A DNA stretch of 24,150 nucleotides from Acidimicrobiaceae bacterium RAAP-2 (GTDB taxonomy: Bacteria > Actinomycetota > Acidimicrobiia > Acidimicrobiales > RAAP-2), in contig LMAD01000028.1 of assembly GCA_001443545.1 (NCBI GenBank), forward strand, positions 1 to 24,150, given 5' to 3'. Made by a program: the position numbers and the translations under genes. The notes beneath the pieces are model-generated. The model was not told the origin of the DNA. It did not search any database and was given only the letters and a program-made list of their open reading frames with translations. Below, in pieces: positions 7,176 through 15,237 of the stretch; the first letter of the stretch is position 1, and every line of letters begins with the position of its first letter.

Positions 7176-7871
7176 ATGACAACCACCTACGACCTCCTCT
7201 CCCAACTCCGAGCCGAGTGGAAGCACATCGGCCACCGATCACCGGCCCGAGCGGCGCTACACCGACTTCGCGAACGTCACGATGAAGCATCCCTCAACGG
7301 CATCGAAGATTTGGGCGATCTGGTCGAGGCGCTCGAGCTGAGGGGTGGCCGCACGGTGCTCGAACGCGCCCGGCTAGTCCGGATCATGCTCGAGGAGGCG
7401 GCCGACGCCGACATCCATCGCGCTCTGCTGCAGACGCTCCTACCCGGAATCGTCAGTGTCTGTCGGCAGTTGCGGTTCGGCTCGGGGATCATTGCCGACC
7501 CCAGCGAAACCCTCGGCGTGGCGATTGCGATCGTGAGCGAGATTCTCACCGAATGGGCGGGCCAGGCGCGCCCCTACGCCGCACCCGACATCCTGTCCGC
7601 GCTGCGGGGCCGGCTTCGGCGCTGGCTGCTTAAAGAAAAGTCAGCAACGCACTCGGTCGCCGCGCTCGACGACGTTGCCGCAGCGTCCGATAGCTCGCTC
7701 GAACTCCGTCTCGCGTCCTATCGCGACGGTCCACGCGACCGGCTGGCCAGGCTCACCTACGCACGCGTGTACGAGGGCCGCTCGTGGCGAGAACTCGCCG
7801 CAGCCGATCACTCCGCGCCGCAGACTCTACAGAACGAACTTCAGCGATTCGCCTACCGGTTCCTCGTGTGA
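7176..7871 (+). CDS. Sigma-like / helix-turn-helix protein, function uncertain
   Basis: This is a 231-residue, mainly helical, Arg-rich protein. The central part (about 80-150: HRALLQTLLPGIVSVCRQL, then EILTEWAGQ and LRGRLRRWLLKEK) resembles the helical layout of a sigma region-2-like domain. The C-terminal 40 residues (RLTYARVYEGRSWRELAAADHSAPQTLQNELQRF) read as a helix-turn-helix like sigma region 4. Classical -10/-35 recognition motifs are not recognisable, so it may be a divergent sigma-like regulator or another DNA-binding protein. The ATG at 7176 is chosen because the frame upstream (to 7062) is Cys-rich and non-coding in character. It precedes two membrane proteins on the same strand and may belong with them. 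Confidence 0.6.
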   Translation: MTTTYDLLSQLRAEWKHIGHRSPARAALHRLRERHDEASLNGIEDLGDLVEALELRGGRTVLERARLVRIMLEEAADADIHRALLQTLLPGIVSVCRQLRFGSGIIADPSETLGVAIAIVSEILTEWAGQARPYAAPDILSALRGRLRRWLLKEKSATHSVAALDDVAAASDSSLELRLASYRDGPRDRLARLTYARVYEGRSWRELAAADHSAPQTLQNELQRFAYRFLV

Positions 7872-7892
7872 GCTGCGATGAGGTCTCCGAGT

Positions 7893-7928
7893 TTGGCAGT
7901 GGCCCGCGACCGTCGGTACCGTGGCTTC
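7893..7928 (+). promoter_or_regulatory. Promoter with -35 TTGGCA and leaderless -10 TACCGT
   Basis: TTGGCA (7893-7898), an 18-nt spacer and TACCGT (7917-7922) are followed by 6 nt and the ATG at 7929. This is the best two-box promoter in the window. It supports separate expression of the 7929-10147 pair. Confidence 0.55.
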
Positions 7929-8519
7929 ATGGTGTTTCGTGTGACTTCGATACGAGCGGCGCACCTCGTGCTTTGGTCGAGCCCGATACTCCTCCTGATC
8001 CTCGCCCTCACGGTGACCACTCCGAGGACCACCGTCCTCGCGTCGTCACCGACGACCACGCAGCACCCCCAACGCGAAACGCTCCGATCCGCTCCGCGAG
8101 CCCGTCCAACGCCGGTGATCCTCTCGCCGACGACGTCCGTAATCCACTCGTCGAAGACCACCCCGACGGTCACCGCGTCGACCGTTCCCAGTCCATCGAC
8201 AACGCGACTCGCCTCGCCATCCGCAACCTCGATCGACGCGACCGGGCCGTCGCCCGCCTCACCGCCGATCGTCGACGCCGTGAGCGGCGCGATCGTGGGC
8301 ACGCTCGACTCCGTCGACCAAGTCGAAGACGTGCCGCTGCAGGGACCGGGGACGTGGGTCGTCCAGTCGAGCGCACCGATGAGCGAGACGCTCACTTGTT
8401 CGGGCACCGACCGATTGGTCGCCCTGACCGTGAACATCGACTCGTTGGAGACCTGTCGACTTCGATTGACGAACGCGTCGACCAGCCGGGTTCGTTGGCA
8501 GATCGTACCCGTGCCGTGA
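7929..8519 (+). CDS. Membrane-anchored Thr/Ser/Pro-rich protein
   Basis: The protein has 196 residues. One N-terminal hydrophobic segment (about 12-28, LVLWSSPILLLILALTV) acts as an anchor or uncleaved signal. A long Thr/Ser/Pro-rich low-complexity stalk follows (about 30-110). A small beta-rich C-terminal domain (about 112-196) contains two Cys (ETLTCSGTD and SLETCRLRL) that may form a disulfide outside the cell. I recognise no family. The ATG at 7929 has TACCGT 6 nt upstream; the earlier in-frame start at 7878 lies before this promoter. Its TGA overlaps the GTG of the next gene in a GTGA, so the two are probably translated together and may act at the same membrane site. Confidence 0.65.
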   Translation: MVFRVTSIRAAHLVLWSSPILLLILALTVTTPRTTVLASSPTTTQHPQRETLRSAPRARPTPVILSPTTSVIHSSKTTPTVTASTVPSPSTTRLASPSATSIDATGPSPASPPIVDAVSGAIVGTLDSVDQVEDVPLQGPGTWVVQSSAPMSETLTCSGTDRLVALTVNIDSLETCRLRLTNASTSRVRWQIVPVP

Positions 8520-10147
8520 AGCGATTCGCGACGGGACCACTCCACGGCGTCGCCCTCGCGGTCTACTTCTTGCTGACTCCCTACGTCGTCCTCTCGAAGT
8601 GGGCCGTCGCGGCCCATCGCGCCGACGGCCCGTTCATCCGCGTGCTGCTCGTGGCCCTCTCGTTCTTCTGGTTGGTCTTCATCGTCCAACTCCTTCGAAG
8701 CGTCATCGACCTCCGACGCGGAGCCGTGCTCGGCATTGGTGGGACGGCTTGGCTCGCCGGGCTCATCGTCGCCGCCCTCGCCCTCGGTCCCTCACCCACC
8801 GCTGCGCCGTCCCACCGTCCACCCACCAATTCGGTGACGGCGACGATGCCACGCCACGGCGTGGTCTCGCATCGAAGCACGCTCGACGGTTTCGGCGGTA
8901 TCGGCACCCTGCCCCTGGCGCTCGTGGCGAAGCGTCGACGCGATGAGCTTCGGGGTGGACAGTCCGATGACGGCGAGGTCGACGCCCTGATCTCGCTCCT
9001 GGCCGAGGCCGACCCTTCACTCGTCGCGCACCTGCGCCGGCTGATCGGCGATCGACTCGACGGCGTCATCCGAGTAGCGAACGACTTCACCTACGCGGCG
9101 CCCCTGCTCAACGACGATCCAGTCGTCGCGTGCGTGATCGACGACGACCCCGACCAACCGCTCGTCTCCTTCGCGCGCGAGGGCGGACGACTTCGGATCC
9201 CCCCGAGCTGGACCCTCGATCGGCTCCGCGAGCAGATGGTCGGTCTCCACGACGGCGGCCGCATCGTGGCCACCGACCTCGAATACGACTTTTTGCGGGC
9301 CCTCGCCATACGGTCGATCCGCCGACACCTCGTCGTGTTCCTCGGCGACGCTGAAGGATTGGACGACGCGCTGCGAGCCTGCACCGTCACCGTCGACCGA
9401 TCGAGTGACTTCGCCATCAACGACCGACGTGACAAATCGTACGCCTCCTACGCCGGCGTCGGGGACGAAGTGTCACCGATTGGCTCGTCGGACGTCCTGG
9501 TGGAGTTGCTCCGACCCGATCCGCTGATCCACGGAATCGTCGAGCCGTTCACCCCCTCCCTGCGCCGCCGGAGCATCGAGATGGTGGCCTACGCGGCACT
9601 TCATCGCGGTGAACCGGTCAGCGGTGACCGGCTCCGTACGCGAGTGTTAATCCACGCCGATGTCGACGCGTCGGTGCGAACGCTGGCCAATACCGCGACG
9701 AGCGTCCGGCGCAGTCTCGGCGTCGACGGTGATGGCCCCCGGCTCCACCCAGTCACGGCCGACGGTCTCTACCGGATGCACGGCGTGACCAGTGACGTCG
9801 AACAGTTCCACGCCCTGATCCGCGACGCGAGGCGGCGCAGCGCCGCCGACGCGGCGCCCCTCTTGATCCAGGCGCTCCATCTGGTGCGCGGGGAGCCATT
9901 GGTCGGTGTCCGACACGGCTTCGAATGGTTTCTCGTCGAGGGTCACCTCACGAGAATCCAGCGCGACGGCGAATGGGCCGCCCTCGCGTTGCACGACTTC
10001 GCCTTGGCCGTCGGCGACGTGGAACGCGCTTTTTGGGCGATCGAGCGTGGACGACTCCTCGACCCCTTCAGTGACGTCTTGAGTGACGCACTCGCTCGCG
10101 TGCCGCGGTTAGGCCAGCTTCGCGGCGATCGAACCGGCGCTGCGTAG
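8516..10147 (+). CDS. Three-TM membrane protein with C-terminal winged-helix/BTAD-like domain
   Basis: The protein has 543 residues. Three hydrophobic segments (about 8-32, 40-62 and 70-91) are followed by a large soluble part. Residues 130-330 form an unrecognised alpha/beta region. Residues 345-420 look like a winged helix (IEMVAYAALHRGEPVSGDRLRTRVL, then VRTLANTATSVRRSLGVDGDG and LYRMHGVTSDVEQF). Residues 425-530 are helical repeats like the bacterial transcriptional activator domain of SARP/AfsR-type regulators. Membrane-bound BTAD proteins of this general plan occur in actinobacteria, often beside Tad/Flp pilus loci, but no pilus gene is visible here. GTG at 8516 overlaps the upstream stop as GTGA; the much longer frame from 7784 is a shadow of the preceding gene. 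The 3' end overlaps ddl by 39 bp. Confidence 0.72.
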   Translation: MKRFATGPLHGVALAVYFLLTPYVVLSKWAVAAHRADGPFIRVLLVALSFFWLVFIVQLLRSVIDLRRGAVLGIGGTAWLAGLIVAALALGPSPTAAPSHRPPTNSVTATMPRHGVVSHRSTLDGFGGIGTLPLALVAKRRRDELRGGQSDDGEVDALISLLAEADPSLVAHLRRLIGDRLDGVIRVANDFTYAAPLLNDDPVVACVIDDDPDQPLVSFAREGGRLRIPPSWTLDRLREQMVGLHDGGRIVATDLEYDFLRALAIRSIRRHLVVFLGDAEGLDDALRACTVTVDRSSDFAINDRRDKSYASYAGVGDEVSPIGSSDVLVELLRPDPLIHGIVEPFTPSLRRRSIEMVAYAALHRGEPVSGDRLRTRVLIHADVDASVRTLANTATSVRRSLGVDGDGPRLHPVTADGLYRMHGVTSDVEQFHALIRDARRRSAADAAPLLIQALHLVRGEPLVGVRHGFEWFLVEGHLTRIQRDGEWAALALHDFALAVGDVERAFWAIERGRLLDPFSDVLSDALARVPRLGQLRGDRTGAA

Positions 10148-11215
10148 GACCAGGCCGTCGGCTCCCGCCGAACTGTAGTGGTGGGCGGGGCGAACGCGGG
10201 CTTCGGCGATGAGGTCGGCTAACAGCTGGGCGAAGGGCACCGGCGGGTCGACGAAGAGGTGCTTCGCGAGCGAGCCGGGAATCGTGTTGATCTCATTGAG
10301 GTAGATCTCATCGTCGTTGACCAAGAAATCGATACGAGCGACCCCTCGAACCCCCGCCACGTCAGCGACCGACTCGGCGATCTCGACGATACGAGCCGCC
10401 TGTCCGGGCGCCATCACCGCGGGGATCTCCCGCGGCGCCGACACCATACCGTCGCCGCCGACGTACTTGTCGCGGTAGTCCAAGATCTCTGCGGCACCGG
10501 TACGTCGGATGGGGCGCTCGATGGCCGAGAGCGCCAGCGTGGGGTAAGTCCGCACCGCGACCTGTACGTCGTGCAGGTCGGCGCGAAACGGCTCGGCGAC
10601 GCAACCGAGGGCCAAGTGGCCGTTGGTGCGCAACCGCGCTCGAGCCGTCTCGAAGTCGCTCACGACGTCGATCCCGATCGACGAGCCCCCGAATCGGGGC
10701 TTCAAGATGTACGGGCCACCAAAGTGCAGCGTGGTGGTCGATTGCGTGAGGAGGGCGCGCGGCAGGGTGGGCAGGCCGGCCGCAGTGACCACGGCCGAGA
10801 ACGACCACTTGTCCATTCCCAGTGCGGCGCCCGCGACCGTCGGGCCCGTGTAGGCCAGTCCGGCCAGGTCGAGCGCGGCTTGCAGCGAACCGTCCTCGCC
10901 GGGACCGCCGTGGGTCGCCAGTACCAGCACGTCCAGGTCGAGGCGACGATCCTTGCTCAGACGGCCAGCGCTCGAGAAGAAACCGCCCCCGTCGCCCAAA
11001 CGCAGCGTCAGCACCGACGAACCACGTGGCAGTCCTTCGACGAATGCCTCGGCTTCGACGTCGCCGGGGACTTGGAAGAACTCACCCGTTTTGGTCCAGT
11101 AGATGCCCGTCGCGTCAGACTCGGTGCGACGAAGTTCGCGCAACGCCTGTAGACCAGTCAAGATCGACACGTCGTGTTCGGGCGATGGCCCGCCGTACAT
11201 CACTCCACTCGTCAC
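10109..11215 (-). CDS. ddl: D-alanine--D-alanine ligase
   Basis: This ATP-grasp enzyme joins two D-Ala to give the dipeptide used by MurF in cytoplasmic peptidoglycan synthesis. It has 368 residues, a normal length. Visible motifs are the N-terminal GGPSPEHDVS (8-17), HGGPGEDG (102-109), ALGMDK (132-137), the ATP-binding KPRFGGSSIG (172-181), YRDKY (247-251), the Mg-binding RIDF (294-297) and NEINTIPGS (307-315). The omega-loop region around 205-220 is more divergent than in typical Ddl, but the C-terminal dipeptide motif argues for D-Ala-D-Ala rather than D-Ala-D-Lac; this is inference. The GTG start at 11215 has a good Shine-Dalgarno (AGGTGA) just upstream. It lies 26 bp behind the MurF-like gene, which supports its role. 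Confidence 0.92.
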   Translation of the reverse strand: MTSGVMYGGPSPEHDVSILTGLQALRELRRTESDATGIYWTKTGEFFQVPGDVEAEAFVEGLPRGSSVLTLRLGDGGGFFSSAGRLSKDRRLDLDVLVLATHGGPGEDGSLQAALDLAGLAYTGPTVAGAALGMDKWSFSAVVTAAGLPTLPRALLTQSTTTLHFGGPYILKPRFGGSSIGIDVVSDFETARARLRTNGHLALGCVAEPFRADLHDVQVAVRTYPTLALSAIERPIRRTGAAEILDYRDKYVGGDGMVSAPREIPAVMAPGQAARIVEIAESVADVAGVRGVARIDFLVNDDEIYLNEINTIPGSLAKHLFVDPPVPFAQLLADLIAEARVRPAHHYSSAGADGLVLRSAGSIAAKLA

Positions 11216-11226
11216 CGCTCACCTCG
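11216..11226 (-). promoter_or_regulatory. Ribosome binding site deciding the ddl GTG start
   Basis: On the minus strand GAGGTGAG (complement of 11218-11225) ends 2-3 nt before the GTG at 11215. It is one of the few clear Shine-Dalgarno sites in this window, where most starts look leaderless or coupled. Confidence 0.6.
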
Positions 11227-11241
11227 TTCGTAGACCGACCA

Positions 11242-12804
11242 TCAAGGGTAGTTGTCGGGCAGGTCGTTGAGGTACAACACCGCGTCACCGTCGACCAGTG
11301 ACGCCCGTATCCAGGCCACCGCATCGTCGCGTGTGTCGAACCGTCGGGGTGCTGATCCATACCCAGCCGCCAGGGCTAACGCATTCGTCCGGCCGACCAC
11401 CACGAGTTCGAAACCGAGCGCCGCGGCGCGGCGCGCGAGCGCCAGATTCTGTCCGTACTGATCACTGCCCAGTTCCACCATCCCCGGCGTGACGAGCACG
11501 CGCCGTCCGGTGACGTCGAGGTTACTGAGCAGGTCCAGCGCCGCCGCGGCGCTGGCCGGATTGGCGTTGAAGGTGTCATCGATGACCGCGACGCCGGAGA
11601 CTGACGTCACCACGTTGGCGCGGTTCGCGACCGACGTGACGCGAGCAATCCGCCCAACGACCTCGCCCACGTCAGTGCCGAGCTCGACGGCGACGGCAAT
11701 CGCGCAGGCCAGATTCGTTGGTTGGACGCCGACGATGGGCGGACAATTCGTCACCGTCACGCCGTCGTAGTCGACGCGCCACTGCGACCCGTCGGGCACG
11801 ACGCGAATCGCCGCGTCTCGGAAGGTCGAGCCGGCGGTGACGACCCGCTTGCCCGAATCCCCCAGTCGCTTCACCCACTCGCGGAGACGGACGTCGTCGG
11901 CGTTGACGATCACGGTCGTTGCCCGTTCCGTGATCTCAAACTTCGCCGCGTCGATCACGTCCAAGGTCTTCATTCGTTCGAGGTGGACCGGTCCGATGGC
12001 GGTGACGACCGCAATCGTCGGCGGACACCAGTCGCACATCGAACGAATCTCACCGGGCCCGTAGGTGCCCATCTCGGCGATGAACACCGACGTGCCGTCA
12101 CTGAGATTCTCGTTGATGGCGCGCGACAGTCCGGCCCGATTGTTGAAGCTTCGCGGCGACGCGACCACTGCACCGTCGAGCAGCTGCGCCAGGTGATTCT
12201 TCGTCGAGGTCTTCCCGTACGACCCGGTGATCCCGACGACGGTCGGCGAGATCCGCGCCAGGCGCTGGGCGGCTCGATCGACGAACTCACTCGCTCGTCG
12301 ATTCTCGTAGGGCGTCAACACTCGTGTGGAGACGTCTAGGAGCACGGGAACCGCCCATACGACGATCACGGCGCCGAGCCATCGCTGCGGGGTCAACGCA
12401 CCGAGCGAGGCGATCAGGAGCGCCACGACGCTCGCGACTACCGCGATGAGCGTTGCCCGTCGCGTCCATCGCAACGCACCGGTCCGACCGCGAATCGAGA
12501 GCCCCACCGGGCAAAAGAGCCCGTACAGGATGGAGTCGAGCACCAGGATCACGGGGTTGCGCACCACCAGTCCGACCAGGAGAACGACGAGCAGCACCTG
12601 ACTGAGCGTCACCGGCCGGCGCAGATTGCGCCGCGCGGGCGTCGACGCCGATCCGACCTGGGGTGACGTCCAACGCCCGAGAAATCGTGGCAGCGCGGCG
12701 GGAACGTAGTGCTCGCGCTGGAGTACCCGCAACCACCGGACCAGTTGGGCCGAGTACGCCCCCGCGACGGCCAACCCCGCGAGTAGCTCGATGGCGACGA
12801 TCAT
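11242..12804 (-). CDS. murF: MurF-like Mur ligase with N-terminal membrane domain
   Basis: The protein has 520 residues. The N-terminal ~165 residues contain about four to five hydrophobic segments (about 2-22, 66-98, 117-136, 142-157) instead of the soluble MurF substrate-binding domain. The Mur ligase core follows with P-loop GITGSYGKTSTK (191-202), FNNRAGLSRAINENL (220-234), the acidic FIAEMGTYGPGEI (241-253) and GPVHLERM (271-278). The C-terminal ligase domain has VIDDTFNANPASAAAALDLL (407-426) and TPGMVELG (439-446), both close to MurF signatures. MurF adds D-Ala-D-Ala to the UDP-MurNAc-tripeptide. The adjacent ddl supports this over CapB or cyanophycin-type ligases. Whether a conventional MurF also exists elsewhere is unknown. 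The ATG overlaps the hydrolase stop as ATGA. Confidence 0.82.
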   Translation of the reverse strand: MIVAIELLAGLAVAGAYSAQLVRWLRVLQREHYVPAALPRFLGRWTSPQVGSASTPARRNLRRPVTLSQVLLVVLLVGLVVRNPVILVLDSILYGLFCPVGLSIRGRTGALRWTRRATLIAVVASVVALLIASLGALTPQRWLGAVIVVWAVPVLLDVSTRVLTPYENRRASEFVDRAAQRLARISPTVVGITGSYGKTSTKNHLAQLLDGAVVASPRSFNNRAGLSRAINENLSDGTSVFIAEMGTYGPGEIRSMCDWCPPTIAVVTAIGPVHLERMKTLDVIDAAKFEITERATTVIVNADDVRLREWVKRLGDSGKRVVTAGSTFRDAAIRVVPDGSQWRVDYDGVTVTNCPPIVGVQPTNLACAIAVAVELGTDVGEVVGRIARVTSVANRANVVTSVSGVAVIDDTFNANPASAAAALDLLSNLDVTGRRVLVTPGMVELGSDQYGQNLALARRAAALGFELVVVGRTNALALAAGYGSAPRRFDTRDDAVAWIRASLVDGDAVLYLNDLPDNYP

Positions 12805-13559
12805 TGCGCGGCCTCGCGAATGAGCTCCACCATCGACGACGCGGCTTCGATGGGCACGAGGTGTCCGACCCCAGGCAGGACGCGGACCCGATTATCCGTC
12901 TCGTGCGCACCGGGCACCAGCCCGTTGGCCCGGAGTGCGACCTCCACCGGAACGACGGTGTCGAGCTCGCCCCACAGGAAGAACACGGGCACGGTCAGTC
13001 TTCCCAGTTCATCGGCGTAGCCCTCGGCCACGGTGACCACCAGCACGTCGCGCACGATGCCCGACGCCGCTCGATAGTCGGTCGAGCCGTAGCGATGCCG
13101 AGCGACTTCCAGTCGCGCCTCCGAGATCCATCCTCGATGACGGAGCCACCGAATCGTCCGATAGCGCCACGGTGATCGCTCGACGCTCGCGTTTCGCAGT
13201 AGTGGGACCCCGCTCAAGACCACCGATCGCACGAGTTCGGGGTAGTCGGCGGCGAGCACGGTGGCGACCCGACCGCCGAAGGAGTGTCCGACCAGGACGA
13301 CCGGGCCCGGCAAGGACGCGAGTACTGGAGCGACCAGCGTGGCGTACAGACGTGCGCCACCGGCGACCGATGGGGGCGGTGACGAACCGAATCCCGGCAG
13401 GTCGAGGGCGAGCGACGAGCGGCCGTGGCGGGCGAGCTCATCTTGGACCGCGGCGAAATCCCTCCCTCGTCTGGCCCAGCCGTGGAGTAAGACGACCCCG
13501 ACGGGGCCATCACCGGCGACTTCGCCAAAGATGGTCCCGTCACCGAAGGTCCGCAGCAC
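12801..13559 (-). CDS. Alpha/beta hydrolase
   Basis: The protein has 252 residues and a complete catalytic set. The oxyanion-hole HG is in VVLLHGW (22-28), the nucleophile Ser93 in GHSFGG, Asp200 in WGELDTVVP and His233 in GVGHLVP. A cap-like helical region (about 120-180) sits between strands. The substrate is unknown; the family includes esterases, lipases, epoxide hydrolases and C-C hydrolases. No signal peptide is present, so it is cytoplasmic. It is the first gene of the minus-strand unit leading to MurF (ATGA overlap) and Ddl, so a link to cell-envelope precursors is possible but unproven. The GTG at 13559 has TAACCT 6 nt upstream, a leaderless pattern. Confidence 0.85.
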   Translation of the reverse strand: MLRTFGDGTIFGEVAGDGPVGVVLLHGWARRGRDFAAVQDELARHGRSSLALDLPGFGSSPPPSVAGGARLYATLVAPVLASLPGPVVLVGHSFGGRVATVLAADYPELVRSVVLSGVPLLRNASVERSPWRYRTIRWLRHRGWISEARLEVARHRYGSTDYRAASGIVRDVLVVTVAEGYADELGRLTVPVFFLWGELDTVVPVEVALRANGLVPGAHETDNRVRVLPGVGHLVPIEAASSMVELIREAAQ

Positions 13560-13596
13560 CTTTCAAGGTTACCGAGCGACGGGGACGAGTCGGCAA
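13560..13596 (-). promoter_or_regulatory. Promoter of the hydrolase-murF-ddl unit (-35 TTGCCG, -10 TAACCT)
   Basis: On the minus strand TTGCCG (13596-13591), a 19-nt spacer, TAACCT (13571-13566), 6 nt and then GTG at 13559. It shares a 58-bp gap with the divergent helicase promoter, so the two promoters overlap physically. Confidence 0.5.
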
Positions 13597-13605
13597 CGGG
13601 GCCGG

Positions 13606-13617
13606 TAGCGTCAGATC
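13606..13617 (+). promoter_or_regulatory. Leaderless-type -10 (TAGCGT) of the helicase gene
   Basis: TAGCGT (13606-13611) is followed by 6 nt and the GTG at 13618. No clear -35 is seen. It lies 34 bp from the opposing TAACCT. Confidence 0.5.
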
Positions 13618-15237
13618 GTGAACGACGGCGCAGAGTTCTCCGACGACCTCCTCGTGGGGCTGACCCCCGAGCAACGTGAGGCGGTAACCTCGAACGCCCG
13701 TCGACTCCTCGTGCGCGCCACGGCCGGCTCCGGCAAGACCCACGTGCTGACGTTGCGAATCCAGCGACGGATCGCTCGGGGCGACTACAGCCCCGACCAG
13801 GTGCTCGCCATGACCTTCACGCGTAAAGCTGGTGACGAATTACGCCGTCGACTCGCACAGTCCGGCATACGAGACGTGCGCGCGGGCACCTTTCACCGCG
13901 CCGCTTTGACCATCGTTAACCAGTACCGGCGCGACAGCGGCCGTTCCCCGGTCACGCTCGAGACCAACCGCCGACGGCTCGTCGGCGCACTGGCCACCCA
14001 ACTATCCCAGTCCGGCGTCGTCCGCCTGGACGACTGGCAGCTGCCGCGACTCGAACTGGAGATCGGGTGGGCGCTGAGTCAGGGCTTGACCGGTGCGACC
14101 TACCTTCGCCAGGCCCGTCGCCACCGCCGTGAAGCGCCCTTGCCCGCGGCCGCATTCGCCGACGTGCTCGACCGCTACGTCGGACTGTGCCACAGCCGAG
14201 GCGTGCTCGACTTCGACCTGCTCTTGAGTGAAGCCATCACGCTTCTACGCGACGAGCCCGTGGTGCGCGCGGCCTTTCGACACCGGACGCCCTCGCTCTA
14301 CGTCGACGAAGCCCAGGACATGAATCCCCTGCAGTTCATGTTGCTGCGCGAAATGGCCGGCGACGACCCCGACCTGTTCAGCGTTGGTGACCCGAACCAG
14401 TCCATCTACGGGTTCAATGGAGCCAGCCCCCACCTGCTCGGTGAACTGATCAACACCTGGCCCGACACGGTCGTACTCGACCTCACCCGCAACCATCGTT
14501 CGACGGCGAGGATCGTCGCGATAGCCAATACCTTGCTCGAGGAGGGGGCCCGTGGCATCGTCCCGGCACGCGACGACGGCCCCACGCCCATCGTTCGTTC
14601 GTACAACACCGACGAGGAGGAGGCCCGCCAGGTGGCCACTTGGCTGACGGTGAACCATCGACCGGGCACCCCCTGGCGCGCGATGGCGGTCCTCGCGCGA
14701 ACCAACGTCCAACTCGACGTCGTCGCATCCGCGCTCGAGGCCGCCGCGATTCCCATCGAGCGTCGTGGACCCGACCATTCACCGGCGTCCGACCTCTTCG
14801 TCAGCTCGGACCAGGGACGACGAACCGACCACGACGGGCCCGACGCCGTGGCGCTCTCCACGATCCACCGCGCCAAGGGTCTCGAGTTCGAACACGTCGC
14901 CGTCGTCGGGTGGGCCGAGGGTTTGCTCCCGAACTACAACGCGACCACCACGGCCCAGCTCGACGAGGAGGGTCGTCTGGCCTACGTGGCGATCAGCCGC
15001 GCCGAGCGATCCGTGCTCCTCACCTGGAGCCGTGGGCGCAACGACCCCCGTTACCCCGACCGCGCGCCGTCGCGCTACCTCGCGCCGATCGAAGCGGTGA
15101 TCGCCACCATCAACCGCCGCGACGCACCGCTCACGGGCGACGCACGACGGGCCCGCTTGGCCGCGATCCGTCGAGACCTCGCCGCCGTGAATGACGAGGT
15201 AGCGTTGCGAAATGACGGAGAATCGAGTCCTTCGTGA
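13618..15237 (+). CDS. UvrD/PcrA-type superfamily 1 DNA helicase, compact form
   Basis: The protein has 539 residues against roughly 650-750 for UvrD/PcrA. SF1 helicase motifs appear in order: Walker A ATAGSGKTHVL (34-44), motif Ia MTFTRKAGDELRRRL (65-79), motif Ic GTFH (90-93), Walker B LYVDEAQD (227-234), motif III VGDPNQSIYGFNGA (256-269), motif IV LTRNHRS (289-295), motif V LSTIHRAKGLEF (413-424) and motif VI LAYVAISRAERSVLLTW (454-470). It should move 3'-5' on single-stranded DNA using ATP, in repair or recombination. Only about 30 residues separate IERRG (380-384) from motif V, so subdomain 2B is essentially missing. It also lacks the C-terminal extension of UvrD. GTG at 13618 is supported by TAGCGT 6 nt upstream. 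The end overlaps the next gene by 26 bp. Confidence 0.88.
   Translation: MNDGAEFSDDLLVGLTPEQREAVTSNARRLLVRATAGSGKTHVLTLRIQRRIARGDYSPDQVLAMTFTRKAGDELRRRLAQSGIRDVRAGTFHRAALTIVNQYRRDSGRSPVTLETNRRRLVGALATQLSQSGVVRLDDWQLPRLELEIGWALSQGLTGATYLRQARRHRREAPLPAAAFADVLDRYVGLCHSRGVLDFDLLLSEAITLLRDEPVVRAAFRHRTPSLYVDEAQDMNPLQFMLLREMAGDDPDLFSVGDPNQSIYGFNGASPHLLGELINTWPDTVVLDLTRNHRSTARIVAIANTLLEEGARGIVPARDDGPTPIVRSYNTDEEEARQVATWLTVNHRPGTPWRAMAVLARTNVQLDVVASALEAAAIPIERRGPDHSPASDLFVSSDQGRRTDHDGPDAVALSTIHRAKGLEFEHVAVVGWAEGLLPNYNATTTAQLDEEGRLAYVAISRAERSVLLTWSRGRNDPRYPDRAPSRYLAPIEAVIATINRRDAPLTGDARRARLAAIRRDLAAVNDEVALRNDGESSPS
15200..15211 (+). promoter_or_regulatory. Leaderless-type -10 (TAGCGT) inside the helicase 3' end
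   Basis: TAGCGT (15200-15205), identical to the hexamer before the helicase, is followed by 6 nt and the ATG at 15212. It would give the oxidase/ThDP-enzyme pair its own promoter within the upstream coding sequence. Confidence 0.45.

Noticed and set aside
7784..8515. 244-codon N-terminal extension of the BTAD-like membrane protein
   Set aside because: It overlaps the 7929-8519 gene in another frame, is Arg/Asp/Pro-rich without domains, and the GTGA junction at 8516 gives a better start directly before the first TM segment.
10259..11152. 297-residue open frame on the plus strand opposite ddl
   Set aside because: Antisense to all Ddl motifs, with skewed Arg/Val/Asp composition.
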